This document shows positions 15,647-24,451 of a stretch of 64,000 nucleotides of DNA, piece by piece. Origin of the DNA: Ascidiaceihabitans sp034111945. Its GTDB lineage: Bacteria > Pseudomonadota > Alphaproteobacteria > Rhodobacterales > Rhodobacteraceae. A program made the position numbers and the translations under genes. The notes beneath the pieces are model-generated. The model did not search any database. It was not told where the DNA came from and was given only the letters and a program-made list of their open reading frames with translations. Where the stretch lies: NCBI GenBank assembly GCA_047626725.1, contig JBLHSG010000016.1:34526-98525 (forward strand), written 5' to 3'. The first letter of the stretch is position 1, and each line of letters opens with the position of its first letter.

Positions 15647-17254
15647 TTACCCCTGAACGGCGCGCAATGCCACCCCTGCCTTTTGCAAGGCATTCCAGAT
15701 GCGCGCGTCTCTGCCATAGATATCACGACGATACTGTGTGTGACCTTTGGCGTTGGTGAACGCGGTGCGGTAGATGATGTGCACAGGCACCGGGCTTTTT
15801 AGATTGACGCGCTGTTCTTTGCCCGTCGCCAGTTTGGACTGGAAAAAGCCCTTTGGATCGCTGGTTTGCTTGGCCAACAAAGCATAAGCAAAATCAAACG
15901 GATCGGCCAGACGCACACAACCGTGGCTATAGGCTCGGACTTCGCGACCAAACAGGTTCTTGGCCGGTGTGTCATGCAGATAGATGTTGTGACGGTTCGG
16001 GAACATGAATTTCACAAGACCCAGCGCGTTGCCTTTGGATGGTGGCTGGCGCATGGCAAAGGGAAACGTCTTTTCCGTATATTGCGAGAAATTGACGTTG
16101 GCGCGGTTCACTTTGCGCCCTTTGTTGTCTGTGATTTCGATGTGACGCACAGCGTTGCGGTTGGCCTTTAGTGCTGGCAGGTATTCTTTGGTGACAATCG
16201 AACGCGGGACGTACCAGCTTGGATTGATAACCATGAATTCCATAACGTCCGAGAATTCCGGCGTTGGGCGATCAGATTTGTTCGCACCCACAACAGAACG
16301 GGTTTCGAACGTCACTTTGCCGTTATCCATGATCTTGGCGGTAAAGTCAGGGATGTTTACCAGAACGTGACGCTTGCCGCGTTCCTGGTTCAACCAACGT
16401 TCCCGTTCCATCGCCACGATAACCGACTGCATACGCGCCTGAACGCTTTTGTTCAGCTCGGTGATTGTGCCGGCACCGGCAACACCATCTGCGGACAGAC
16501 CGTGGGCCAATTGGAACTGCTGAATGCCGGATTTCATCGCCTCGTCATAGGTTTGCGAAGACGAACGACGCATGAAGCCCATCGTGATCAAACGGTTGCG
16601 CAGGGCAACAACAGACGCGCCAGACTGACCAGGCTTAAGCGATTTGGCAGGGACTTTTGGACCCCAACCGCCTTTTGCCAACAGCCGTTCCATGCGCAGC
16701 TTTTCTTTCATCAACGCGTTGTATTCCATGGTTTTCGGCGCAAGCGCTTTGAAAAACCCTGTTGGCGAAGATTTGGAGAAGTTGACCAGATAGGACGTGC
16801 GATCGCGATACGGCACCTGACGCACAATGGCGGTGTCGATGCGGCTCGGGATCAAAACACCGGTCTGCAAATCACGCGAATACTGTAGGAACGCGCGGCT
16901 CATCTCGACCTCGACCGCACCACGTTCGCGGGGGCCTTTTGCGGCTTTCATCTTGGCCTGAAGACCGGCGGCATCATAGCGTGCGGCTGGCAGGCCATGC
17001 TCGGATGCGCGCGACAAGACCTTGATCAAGGCGACGCGGCGATTGCGTTCACGCCCCGTGCGACCAACCCAGATGCTTTTGTAACCGTTTGCCTGATAGA
17101 ATGCCGCGATGTCTTTATCGCGTGCGGCGGCTTCGGCCACGGATTGTTTGAATGCTGTTACCTGTGCAGCGGCTGGTTTTGCCATGCTGAACAGGGACAA
17201 TGCCAAAAGCGACATAGCCATAAATAGTGAAAATCGGTAAGCGCGCAGCGTCAT
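15647..17254 (-). CDS. L,D-transpeptidase (YcbB/LdtD-like)
   Basis: A 535-residue periplasmic peptidoglycan cross-linking enzyme. Start at 17254 (MTLRAYRFSLFMAMSLLALS) has GGGGGAAG just upstream and a signal peptide ending AAA-Q. A scaffold domain spans about 35-200. A peptidoglycan-binding domain is at about 220-280 (SGASVVALRNRLITMGFM, FQLAHGLSADGVAGAGT). The YkuD catalytic domain is at about 310-490, with the active-site SHGCVRL preceded by IYLHDTPAKNLFG. Family members make 3-3 meso-DAP cross-links. It is divergent from a DUF882 peptidase, the same pairing as ycbB-ycbK in E. coli. Confidence 0.92.
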   Translation of the reverse strand: MTLRAYRFSLFMAMSLLALSLFSMAKPAAAQVTAFKQSVAEAAARDKDIAAFYQANGYKSIWVGRTGRERNRRVALIKVLSRASEHGLPAARYDAAGLQAKMKAAKGPRERGAVEVEMSRAFLQYSRDLQTGVLIPSRIDTAIVRQVPYRDRTSYLVNFSKSSPTGFFKALAPKTMEYNALMKEKLRMERLLAKGGWGPKVPAKSLKPGQSGASVVALRNRLITMGFMRRSSSQTYDEAMKSGIQQFQLAHGLSADGVAGAGTITELNKSVQARMQSVIVAMERERWLNQERGKRHVLVNIPDFTAKIMDNGKVTFETRSVVGANKSDRPTPEFSDVMEFMVINPSWYVPRSIVTKEYLPALKANRNAVRHIEITDNKGRKVNRANVNFSQYTEKTFPFAMRQPPSKGNALGLVKFMFPNRHNIYLHDTPAKNLFGREVRAYSHGCVRLADPFDFAYALLAKQTSDPKGFFQSKLATGKEQRVNLKSPVPVHIIYRTAFTNAKGHTQYRRDIYGRDARIWNALQKAGVALRAVQG

Positions 17255-17572
17255 ATCTTCCCCCAATCGAAAGTGTGTCCGCGAAAATTTGTAGTTCTGG
17301 TTTTGATTTATGCCAAACCCGTTGTCTATTCACATTTGCGCCAAAGCGCCCATAAAGCTGGCAGTTGATGCTGACCTGCACCGTCATGCCCTGCTTTAGG
17401 CCGTTCTGACACTATTTGCGCAAAATATCGCCTAAAACTGTCGGTATATTTAGGGGGAAAGATTCAGTACTTGGTTCACGATTCGGTTTATGTAATAGAT
17501 CAGGGGCATCTGGGGACGAGATGAAACACTGTGTAACATTGCAGTACAGGCGAACGGGACGGCACGTAAGAC
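17255..17572. other. Divergent intergenic region, L,D-transpeptidase / DUF882
   Basis: Shared upstream region of two cell-wall genes. I see no ORF with a ribosome site and no terminator. For the rightward gene, TTGGTT (17471-17476) and TAATAG (17493-17498) with a 16-base spacer make a possible but weak promoter. Nothing clear was found for the leftward gene. Confidence 0.4.
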
Positions 17573-18142
17573 ATGACATCTAGTGAAACATCGGGTTTGA
17601 CCCGCCGCGCTCTATTGGGCGCATTTGCAGCAACAACAGTTGCATCGGCACCGACATTTTCCAACGCAGCTGGCTTTTTACGCGGTGCGGGCGATATTCG
17701 CCGCCTGCGCATGTTCTCTGGTCGTACCGGTGAACGCATCGACATGATCTACTGGATCGAAGGTAAATACATCAAAGACGCGATCAAAGAAGTGAACTAC
17801 TTCATGCGCGACTGGCGGACCGATGGTGTCAAAACCATGGATCTGCGCACAATTGATGTGATGGCCGCGGCCCATAATCTGATGGATGCAAACGAACCTT
17901 ACATGTTGTTGTCCGGCTATCGCAGCCCGAAAACAAACGCGATGCTGCGGTCACGGTCCGGCGGTGTTGCAAAGAATTCCTTGCACATGAAAGGCCAAGC
18001 GGCCGATTTACGTCTGTCCACACGGTCTGTTGGTCAAATGGCGCGCGCGGCATCTGCATGTCGCGGTGGCGGTGTTGGTCGTTATTCCGGTTCAAACTTT
18101 GTGCACATGGATTGCGGCGTTGTCCGCACTTGGGGCAGCTAA
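17573..18142 (+). CDS. Tat-exported DUF882/M15-like murein peptidase (YcbK/MepK-like)
   Basis: A 189-residue exported zinc peptidase candidate. The N-terminus carries a twin-arginine motif (LTRRALLGAFAATTVASA). The DUF882 domain has the zinc-ligand pattern LHMKGQAADLRL (HxxGxAxD) and a late His in NFVHMDCGVVR. E. coli MepK cleaves peptidoglycan cross-links, including the 3-3 type made by L,D-transpeptidases. The gene is head-to-head with such a transpeptidase here, which supports a linked role. The ribosome site is weak (ACGTAAGAC). Ends before a terminator at 18183. Confidence 0.88.
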   Translation: MTSSETSGLTRRALLGAFAATTVASAPTFSNAAGFLRGAGDIRRLRMFSGRTGERIDMIYWIEGKYIKDAIKEVNYFMRDWRTDGVKTMDLRTIDVMAAAHNLMDANEPYMLLSGYRSPKTNAMLRSRSGGVAKNSLHMKGQAADLRLSTRSVGQMARAASACRGGGVGRYSGSNFVHMDCGVVRTWGS

Positions 18143-18182
18143 CGCGATACGCTTTGCTCTCTTCAGCTAACCACTTAAACCC

Positions 18183-18208
18183 AACCGCCTTTCCCGGCGG
18201 TTTTGTTT
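18183..18208 (+). terminator. Terminator after DUF882 gene
   Basis: AACCGCC (18183-18189) pairs with GGCGGTT (18196-18202), loop TTTCCC, followed by a T-rich tract. Confidence 0.72.
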
Positions 18209-18278
18209 TGTCCAAAGGTGTTGTTTTAAATCATTCAGCATTGTGCCGACAGATTTCGAACGGTATATCGGGCAATAC

Positions 18279-18355
18279 GGTCCCATAGCTCAGCTGGATA
18301 GAGTGCTCGCCTCCGAAGCGAGAGGTCGCTGGTTCGAATCCAGCTGGGACCACCA
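18279..18355 (+). tRNA. tRNA-Arg (anticodon CCG)
   Basis: A 77-nt cloverleaf including an encoded CCA. Acceptor GGTCCCA (18279-18285) pairs with TGGGACC (18345-18351). The anticodon arm CTCGC-CTCCGAA-GCGAG gives anticodon CCG. The T-loop GGTTCGAATCC is canonical. It decodes CGG arginine codons. Confidence 0.97.
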
Positions 18356-18365
18356 TTTTCAAAAA

Positions 18366-19004
18366 TCAGTCGTCGGCGACACGTGGCCCAAGATAGGGTT
18401 TGGTGCTCACTGACACGGTGCGGTGCAACCAAATCAAATCAACAAATGCGCGCGGTGCGTCCTTGCGAATTTCAACGATCTCTTCTGCAAATGTACTAAG
18501 CAGCATTCCGATTGGTCCCGCCAAAGTACGCCGCATCAGCACCAGATCAATTGCGCCTGATCGCGTGGCGGCTGCCAAAAATTCATACTGGTTCAACAAA
18601 AACAACGACGCGTCGCGAAAACTGGGGCTGTCCACCGATGATGGCCCATCCAATTTGCGAAACGCATCCGATAACGGACCCCTAAGCGCTGTTCCCCACG
18701 CGTTTTGATCACATTCCGCAACTGTTTGGCGCACAACGCTCGCGTTAATCAGATATTCGCGGTCCGTGCGCAGGGTCTGCAAACCTTGCAACGCATGCGA
18801 AATTCTAGATGTTTGCCACTGCGACCACGTGTTCGAAATGATCGCCAATGCAGCCACAGCCACACCCGCAAACAGGATCGGGCCCGTGTTGGGTTTGTCC
18901 GATGGAACAGCGTCGCGAATTTCAGCAACATAGGTCCAGCCAAGGCCAAAAACGACAGTCATAACAAGGATATACACAGGCCAATACCGCCACAGCGGGG
19001 GCAT
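18366..19004 (-). CDS. Membrane-anchored protein of unknown function (DUF4760-like)
   Basis: About 212 residues with two N-terminal hydrophobic segments (YWPVYILVMTVVFGLGWTYV; ILFAGVAVAALAIISNTW) and a soluble cytoplasmic C-terminal part. The pattern of a short membrane anchor, then FLLNQYEFLAAATRSGAIDLVLMRRTL, resembles the DUF4760 family, which has no known activity. The start is uncertain: ATG 19004 has no clear ribosome site, and a TTG 13 codons upstream keeps the frame open. It sits between the tRNA and the suf operon end and belongs to neither. Confidence 0.6.
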   Translation of the reverse strand: MPPLWRYWPVYILVMTVVFGLGWTYVAEIRDAVPSDKPNTGPILFAGVAVAALAIISNTWSQWQTSRISHALQGLQTLRTDREYLINASVVRQTVAECDQNAWGTALRGPLSDAFRKLDGPSSVDSPSFRDASLFLLNQYEFLAAATRSGAIDLVLMRRTLAGPIGMLLSTFAEEIVEIRKDAPRAFVDLIWLHRTVSVSTKPYLGPRVADD

Positions 19005-19143
19005 TGAAGACAGAAAAATCCGACGTAATCTAAAGCCAAACAAGCTTAGATTCCGACAGTCTCTTTTATGGAGTGTGTTTTGCTCATGGGATATACCTAC
19101 GTTTAAATGACTGAATTGTCAAGGTTTGTGCCGATCAATCGCC

Positions 19144-20364
19144 TTAGGCAAACAGATCATGCGCCAGTTCAAGCGCATCAATCCAGACGTCAATTTCATC
19201 CGTGGTGTTGTACATCGCAAATGACGCGCGGCAGGTGGCGTTCAGGCCCAAATGTTCCATCAATGGTCCTGTACAATGTTGCCCCGCACGTACCGCGACG
19301 CCCTTTTTGTCCAGAATGGTCGAAATGTCGTGGGCGTGCCCTGCCCCATCCATCGTAAAGCTAAAGATCGCACCTTTGTCTGGCGTGGTGCCTTGAATTT
19401 GGATCCAGTTCAGGCCGCTTAACTTGGTCACCGCATAATCGCGCAGGCTGTCTTCGTGCGCTGCGATCGCATCCAATCCGTGGCCTGTCATGTAATCGAT
19501 GGCAACGCCAAGGCCGATCATCTGAACGATGCCAGGCGTGCCTGCTTCGAACAACATCGGGGCGTCATTATAGATCACGCCATCTTTTGACACTTCGCGG
19601 ATCATGTCGCCGCCGCCAATAAACGGGCGCATTTCAGCCATGCGTTCAGGTTTGATATGGATCGCACCAGACCCGGACGGGCCGTACAATTTGTGACCCG
19701 TAATCGCGTAAAAATCTGCGTCGATATCTTGAACATCAACCGGCATGTGCACCGCAGATTGCGACCCGTCAACCAACACATGTACGCCTTTGGCATGGGC
19801 ACCCGCGCAGATCGTTTTCACATCAACTTTGGTGCCCAGAACGTTGGACATATGGGTCACGGCGATCAATTTGGTGTTGGGCGTGATCGCGTCCAAAACC
19901 GCCTGAGGGTCAAGCGCGCCAGTCGCATCCACGTCCACCCATTTCAGCACAACACCCATGCGTTCGCGCAAGAAATGCCAGGGCACGATGTTGGCGTGGT
20001 GTTCCATCACGCTCAGAATAATCTCGTCACCGGCCTGCATGCGCGGCATCGCCCAGCCATAGGCAATCATGTTGATGCCTTCGGTGGTGCCCGAATTAAA
20101 GACGATCTCGTCTTCGGATTTCGCATTCAGGAAGGTCGCGATTTTACCGCGTACGGCCTCGTAATTGTCTGTCGCAAGGTTCGACAAATAGTGCAAACCA
20201 CGATGCACATTGGCGTATTCTTCGCCGTAGGCACGCGTGATGGCATCGATCACCACCTGCGGTTTTTGCGCAGAGGCACCGTTGTCCAGATACACCAGTG
20301 GCTTGCCGTTGACTGTCCGCGACAAAATCGGGAAATCAGCGCGAATTTTTGCTACGTCATACAT
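19144..20364 (-). CDS. sufS: SufS-type cysteine desulfurase
   Basis: PLP enzyme that takes sulfur from L-cysteine for Fe-S cluster assembly by the SufBCD scaffold. 406 residues, type II desulfurase. PLP Lys is in AITGHKLYGPSG; the persulfide Cys is Cys364 in RAGQHCTGPLM. The SSGTTEGIN-equivalent motif reads NSGTTEGINMIAY. Last gene of the iscR-suf operon; no sufA, sufT or sufE follows within the window. It starts three bases after the stop of the upstream yip1-type gene. Confidence 0.94.
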   Translation of the reverse strand: MYDVAKIRADFPILSRTVNGKPLVYLDNGASAQKPQVVIDAITRAYGEEYANVHRGLHYLSNLATDNYEAVRGKIATFLNAKSEDEIVFNSGTTEGINMIAYGWAMPRMQAGDEIILSVMEHHANIVPWHFLRERMGVVLKWVDVDATGALDPQAVLDAITPNTKLIAVTHMSNVLGTKVDVKTICAGAHAKGVHVLVDGSQSAVHMPVDVQDIDADFYAITGHKLYGPSGSGAIHIKPERMAEMRPFIGGGDMIREVSKDGVIYNDAPMLFEAGTPGIVQMIGLGVAIDYMTGHGLDAIAAHEDSLRDYAVTKLSGLNWIQIQGTTPDKGAIFSFTMDGAGHAHDISTILDKKGVAVRAGQHCTGPLMEHLGLNATCRASFAMYNTTDEIDVWIDALELAHDLFA

Positions 20365-20367
20365 CGT

Positions 20368-20976
20368 CTATAGTCCCGCCGTTGCCAGACCTGTCACCAC
20401 AAGGAACAGGCTAAGCCCAAAAATAAAGCCGACCATCACAACCAGAACCAGCCCGATGGCCTTAAGATTGGAGCCAAGATTGGCCCCCTGATTTATGAAA
20501 TTTACCGTGATCCAAAGGCTCAGCACAGCCACGACCAAACCATATAACGACGCAACCGGTGGTGAGATAATCAGCAGAACAACCGCCCCGATTTGCGCAA
20601 TAATCCGCAAAATTTGCATCCAGACAAACGCGGATAACATATCGCCCAAACTGCCCGTGCCGCCCATCGCCGATCCGACCCAGTGCAGCAGATGGATGAT
20701 CAAAACCATTCCGCCTGCAGAAAACACAAAAACCAAAATCGGGCTGCTTAGAAACGCCGGCAACACCAAACCGCTTTCCGCCAATTCAGGCGGCGGTGGC
20801 GGTGTTAAGGTGCTAGAAATCCAGAACAGAATTGCGTTCAAAACACAGGCCAACACCAGCACTGTCCACAGAACTTCGCGCGGTGTGCGAAGATCAACAA
20901 CATGACGCGCCGCGTCAGCAGGCTTTTGCAAAGACAGCGCAATCAACTGACCAATTGGCATCGATCCGATCATCAT
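20368..20976 (-). CDS. YIP1 family membrane protein (suf operon, second copy)
   Basis: A 202-residue protein with about five hydrophobic helices in the C-terminal two thirds and a short Pro-rich loop (TPPPPPELAESG). This matches the YIP1-domain membrane proteins found in the suf operons of many Rhodobacterales. Start at 20976 uses an ATGA overlap with the preceding gene. Function unknown; a role in Fe-S assembly is suggested only by the operon. It is weakly similar in layout to its upstream neighbour, suggesting an old duplication. Confidence 0.75.
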   Translation of the reverse strand: MMIGSMPIGQLIALSLQKPADAARHVVDLRTPREVLWTVLVLACVLNAILFWISSTLTPPPPPELAESGLVLPAFLSSPILVFVFSAGGMVLIIHLLHWVGSAMGGTGSLGDMLSAFVWMQILRIIAQIGAVVLLIISPPVASLYGLVVAVLSLWITVNFINQGANLGSNLKAIGLVLVVMVGFIFGLSLFLVVTGLATAGL

Positions 20977-21461
20977 AACGGCACACTTTCCGCGGCGCGC
21001 ATTCCTGCGATCCAAAACCACAACACATTGATAATCCACAACAATGCGACCAACTGCAACGCGCTGCTTGGCCCTATGAATGCCGCTGTTAGACCCAGCA
21101 ACAAAATCACAGGCGACGTGGCTAATAGCGCCCAAAACAGCGACAAACGTATGCCGTAACCAGTGATTGGACGACCTGCCAAACGGGCCAATCCGTAGAT
21201 CAGCGCGGCAAAAACGTACAACATCAGTGGCACAATAAAGATCCACAAAAATGCGGACCAATACATCCGTGCCATCAACGGAACGTCAGGGTCAAAATGC
21301 GCCTCACGAGATTGATAAGGTGCCTGCGCGATGAACATCACGATGCAGGCAAAGATCAAAATGTTCAGCGCAAACGCCTCGCGACGCCCCTGCTCCAACA
21401 GCCGTGTCACCACACGTCCCGGTCCACGATAGCTCGCCTTGATGTCGGTTGTGACTGACAT
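20973..21461 (-). CDS. YIP1 family membrane protein (suf operon, first copy)
   Basis: A 162-residue protein with about four hydrophobic helices (FALNILIFACIVMFIAQAP, FLWIFIVPLMLYVFAALIYG, LSLFWALLATSPVILLLGL, LVALLWIINVLWFWIAGM). It starts with ATG overlapping the sufD stop by one base (TAATG) and overlaps the next yip1-type gene by 4 bp. Translation is therefore tightly coupled to sufD. Molecular function unknown; the pair may form one membrane complex. Confidence 0.75.
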   Translation of the reverse strand: MSVTTDIKASYRGPGRVVTRLLEQGRREAFALNILIFACIVMFIAQAPYQSREAHFDPDVPLMARMYWSAFLWIFIVPLMLYVFAALIYGLARLAGRPITGYGIRLSLFWALLATSPVILLLGLTAAFIGPSSALQLVALLWIINVLWFWIAGMRAAESVPL

Positions 21462-22741
21462 TAGCTGCGCCGACGCTCCAACCAAGATGCAAGGCGCCCA
21501 TTGATGTCCTCGCGCAGTCCTTCGTCTTCGATTTCTTCGACCGCTTCGGCCAAGAATGACAATGTCAGCAAATCGGTCGCAACCGACGCAGGCACTCCGC
21601 GCGAACGCAGATAGAACAATGCGGTTTCATCAATCGCACCAGACGTTGACCCATGCGAACAGATCACATCGTCGGCGTAAATCTCAAGCTCGGGCTTGGC
21701 GAGGAATTGACTGTCTTCATCCAACAACAACGACTGGCTGATCTGATAGCCATCGGTTTTTTGCGCGCCGGCTTTGACCAAAATCTTACCTTGGAACACG
21801 CCTGTCGCGCCGTTGCGAAGCACCTTTTTAAACACCTGACGGCTTTCGCAATTGACCGCATCGTGGGTCACAAAAACCGTGTCATCATGGTGAAAATCGC
21901 CGTCACCAACACATGCGCCGCCAACCGTGGCATGCGCGTCATCACCGGTCAGTTCGATGACGCATTCATTGCGCGTCATCACACCATTGGCCGTGAGGGT
22001 AAACGATTTGAACGTCGATTCCGTGCCCAAACGCGTGAACATATGCGTGACAGCGCGACGTTCGTGATCACGCCCCTGCGCGCGAATATGGTGGAACGCA
22101 GCACCGTCAGCGATGTCGATTTCCGTCACTTGGTTAAACCGTGCAGCCGCCGGACCCGTTTCCAAAACTGTCAGGCTTGCGCCTGCGTCCAGCTTGATCA
22201 CGTTGTGCAACATCACGTCCGATGTTTCGGAATTATGCAAGTAAATCAGATTGATAGGCTTGGCCGCGGCACCTGTCGCATGGATCAAAACGCCGTCTTG
22301 GGCAAACGCAGTGTTCAGCGTGGCCAACTGTCGTGCAACCGGATCCTGACCGCGGGTTTCAAGAACGCCGTACACGTCACGCGCCCAATGAATATCTGCA
22401 TCAGCCGTCGCCAACCGTTCAATCGTGACACCCTCAAGCGTCAGATCATCAGAGGCATCCGCATCAAAAACACCGTCCACAAAGACGATTTTCAGGCGGT
22501 CAACTTGGTCGAACAAATCACCTTCATCGTTGTGAAACAGCGACGCAGGCACAGGCACGGCTTGGGTCAATGTGTCAGGACGCGTGTATTTCCAGTATTC
22601 ATCGCGACGGCTTGGCAAACCAGCGGCTTGCACACGGGACAACGCATCTTTGCGCGCGGCGTCGGACCAACCACCTGTGGGCAATGATAGCCCGGCAAGC
22701 CGTTCGTCCGTCACTGTCATGGTTTCTGCAGGTGCAGTCAT
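21461..22741 (-). CDS. sufD: Fe-S cluster assembly protein SufD
   Basis: Scaffold partner of SufB in the SufBC2D complex, 426 residues. The C-terminal beta-helix core is recognisable from the run around DDAHATVGGACVGDGDFHHDD, CESRQVFKKVLRNGATGVFQGKI and SHGSTSGAIDETALFYLRSRG. A conserved His lies in VICSHGSTSG. Its start overlaps the sufC stop by one base (TAATG), so SufC and SufD are probably made in fixed ratio. Confidence 0.93.
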   Translation of the reverse strand: MTAPAETMTVTDERLAGLSLPTGGWSDAARKDALSRVQAAGLPSRRDEYWKYTRPDTLTQAVPVPASLFHNDEGDLFDQVDRLKIVFVDGVFDADASDDLTLEGVTIERLATADADIHWARDVYGVLETRGQDPVARQLATLNTAFAQDGVLIHATGAAAKPINLIYLHNSETSDVMLHNVIKLDAGASLTVLETGPAAARFNQVTEIDIADGAAFHHIRAQGRDHERRAVTHMFTRLGTESTFKSFTLTANGVMTRNECVIELTGDDAHATVGGACVGDGDFHHDDTVFVTHDAVNCESRQVFKKVLRNGATGVFQGKILVKAGAQKTDGYQISQSLLLDEDSQFLAKPELEIYADDVICSHGSTSGAIDETALFYLRSRGVPASVATDLLTLSFLAEAVEEIEDEGLREDINGRLASWLERRRS

Positions 22742-23496
22742 TATGCCACCTCTGCCAGAATATCTGCATAGCCGTTGTTTTCGACTTCGATGGCCAGTTC
22801 TGGACCACCGGTTTTCACGATACGACCGTCCGCCATGATGTGTACAAAATCAGGTTTGATGTGGTCCAGCAGACGTTGGTAGTGGGTGATCACAAGGAAC
22901 CCGCGGCCTTCGTCGCGCAGCGCATTTACGCCTTCGGACACCAGTTTCATCGCATCAACGTCCAGACCGGAATCCGTTTCATCCAAGATGCACATCTTTG
23001 GCTCTAGCATCGCCATTTGCAGGATTTCGTTGCGTTTCTTTTCGCCGCCAGAAAAGCCGACGTTGACGGGGCGTTTCAGCATCTCTGCGTCAATTTTTAG
23101 CGTCTTGGCTTTGGCGCGGACAACTTTGAGGAATTCAGCGGCCGACATTTCTTCTTCGCCGCGGGCTTTGCGCTGTGCGTTCACAGCTGTGCGCAGGAAC
23201 GTCATGTTGCCAACGCCAGGGATTTCGACGGGGTATTGGAATGCCAAAAATAGGCCCGCTGCGGCACGTTCTTCGGGGTCGATATCCAGCAGATCAACGT
23301 CACCCAAATGCGCGGTGCCTTGCGTAACTTCATACCCGCCACGACCGGACAAAACATACGACAGCGTTGATTTACCGGACCCGTTTGGCCCCATAATCGC
23401 GTGCACTTTGCCCGCCTGAACCTCAAGGTTCACGCCTTTCAGAATTTGCTTATCTTCTTCTTCAAGTTTGACGTGTAGGTCTTTGATATTAAGCAT
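22741..23496 (-). CDS. sufC: Fe-S cluster assembly ATPase SufC
   Basis: ABC-type ATPase of the SufBC2D scaffold, 251 residues, cytoplasmic. Walker A GPNGSGKST near residue 37, Q-loop in LAFQYPVEIPGV, signature FSGGEKKRNEI, Walker B CILDETDSGLD and H-loop LVITHYQRLL are all present and typical of SufC rather than transporter ATPases. Ribosome site GAGGTAAAT. Separated from sufB by two unrelated small genes. Confidence 0.96.
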   Translation of the reverse strand: MLNIKDLHVKLEEEDKQILKGVNLEVQAGKVHAIMGPNGSGKSTLSYVLSGRGGYEVTQGTAHLGDVDLLDIDPEERAAAGLFLAFQYPVEIPGVGNMTFLRTAVNAQRKARGEEEMSAAEFLKVVRAKAKTLKIDAEMLKRPVNVGFSGGEKKRNEILQMAMLEPKMCILDETDSGLDVDAMKLVSEGVNALRDEGRGFLVITHYQRLLDHIKPDFVHIMADGRIVKTGGPELAIEVENNGYADILAEVA

Positions 23497-23514
23497 ATTT
23501 ACCTCGTTGTCCCA

Positions 23515-24111
23515 TCAAGGGCGCAGCATGTATTTCATTATTTCAAGCAGGCGATCCACAGGGAACGCTTGCGGTGTCAGATCAAACGCAGCCATACGGC
23601 CGGTCAGTGTCGGGGTGCCAAGGAATTCCTGAACCGTGTGCAGGTTGGTGCGCTTGGCATAGTCATCGAACAACAGCGTCACAGGACGCGTAATATTAAA
23701 GGCAGTGGCCAGCGCGCATCCAACCCGAAAACGCCCGTCGACCAGAACCACATCAGGGTGCTTGAACCCGTCCATGGACCAAACCGCCAGCGGATAGTCA
23801 GCAAAACGTTTCCAGCCGCGATCGTCCTTTGGGTGGCCCCATTCTTTGGTCGGGCCCACATCGGCATAAAGCATTTCAACAGTCGATGTGTCATGGGCCG
23901 GATTGCCTTCAAACCATTCCATCATCATGCGCCACCAACTTTTGTCGGATTCGACAGACGTCACATGTTTGCCCGCCATATCGCCCGCCAAAACTGTTGA
24001 TCCGCCAGAGCCATATTCGAGGATCACATTCGCGCGCGTGTAGGCATCGCGCAGCAAAGTGGCCTCAGCCTCGGGCATCGTCAGTTCAGGTTTGGTGAGC
24101 GTGCTGGTCAT
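23515..24111 (-). CDS. Class I SAM-dependent methyltransferase-like protein in suf operon
   Basis: A 198-residue cytoplasmic protein. ANVILEYGSGGSTVLAG near residue 30 is a SAM-binding loop, followed by an acidic residue at the next strand (VTSVESDKSWW). VVLVDGRFRVGCALATAF and LLFDDYAKR match a family of small methyltransferase-like proteins seen in marine alphaproteobacteria. Substrate unknown. Start at 24111 gives an ATGA overlap with the upstream membrane-protein gene; a GTG 4 codons earlier is less likely. It lies between sufB and sufC in the same direction, so it is co-transcribed with Fe-S assembly genes. Confidence 0.72.
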   Translation of the reverse strand: MTSTLTKPELTMPEAEATLLRDAYTRANVILEYGSGGSTVLAGDMAGKHVTSVESDKSWWRMMMEWFEGNPAHDTSTVEMLYADVGPTKEWGHPKDDRGWKRFADYPLAVWSMDGFKHPDVVLVDGRFRVGCALATAFNITRPVTLLFDDYAKRTNLHTVQEFLGTPTLTGRMAAFDLTPQAFPVDRLLEIMKYMLRP

Positions 24112-24446
24112 GATGGCGGCCACGCTTTTGTCGCTATAAATTTGACCAATTCGCGTTCTTTGACCAAGCTTTGCTCAGCTCGCGCCTCCGCCTGCTTGCG
24201 CGCATTCAGTTTATTGAGCCAACGTTGACCCAACAGGGACACGACCCAACCGGCGATGAAACTAACGACCAAAGTCAGCGAAAATTTCCAAAAGGGCGTC
24301 ATCCAAGCAACATCAAATGTATTGAACATTATAAAACCACAGATCAATGTAATGCCACTGACCATCGCACCGACGGGTGCCAAAAGGCTCACGACGTTGG
24401 CTGATTTGGCAAAACCAATCTCTGTGTTGCTTTCAGAATGCCACAT
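24108..24446 (-). CDS. Small membrane protein of unknown function in suf operon
   Basis: A 112-residue protein with two hydrophobic helices (VSLLAPVGAMVSGITLICGFIMF and FWKFSLTLVVSFIAGWVVSLL) and a charged, helical C-terminal tail (LNKLNARKQAEARAEQSLVKERELV) that may form a coiled coil. Five bases separate it from the sufB stop, and it overlaps the methyltransferase-like gene by 4 bp. I do not recognise the family. Confidence 0.65.
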   Translation of the reverse strand: MWHSESNTEIGFAKSANVVSLLAPVGAMVSGITLICGFIMFNTFDVAWMTPFWKFSLTLVVSFIAGWVVSLLGQRWLNKLNARKQAEARAEQSLVKERELVKFIATKAWPPS

Positions 24447-24451
24447 ATGAA

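Noticed and set aside
18235..18432. 65-residue minus-strand frame containing SWIRTSDLSLRRRALYPAELW
   Set aside because: It is the antisense translation of tRNA-Arg, a well-known false protein in databases.
20977..21261. Long upstream extension of the second yip1-type frame
   Set aside because: The extension overlaps the first yip1-type gene, is Arg/Cys-rich and lacks a ribosome site; the ATGA start at 20976 fits the operon.
21653..22687. 344-codon plus-strand frame opposite sufD
   Set aside because: Antisense shadow of a well-conserved gene; Cys/His/Arg-rich composition, no ribosome site and no domain.
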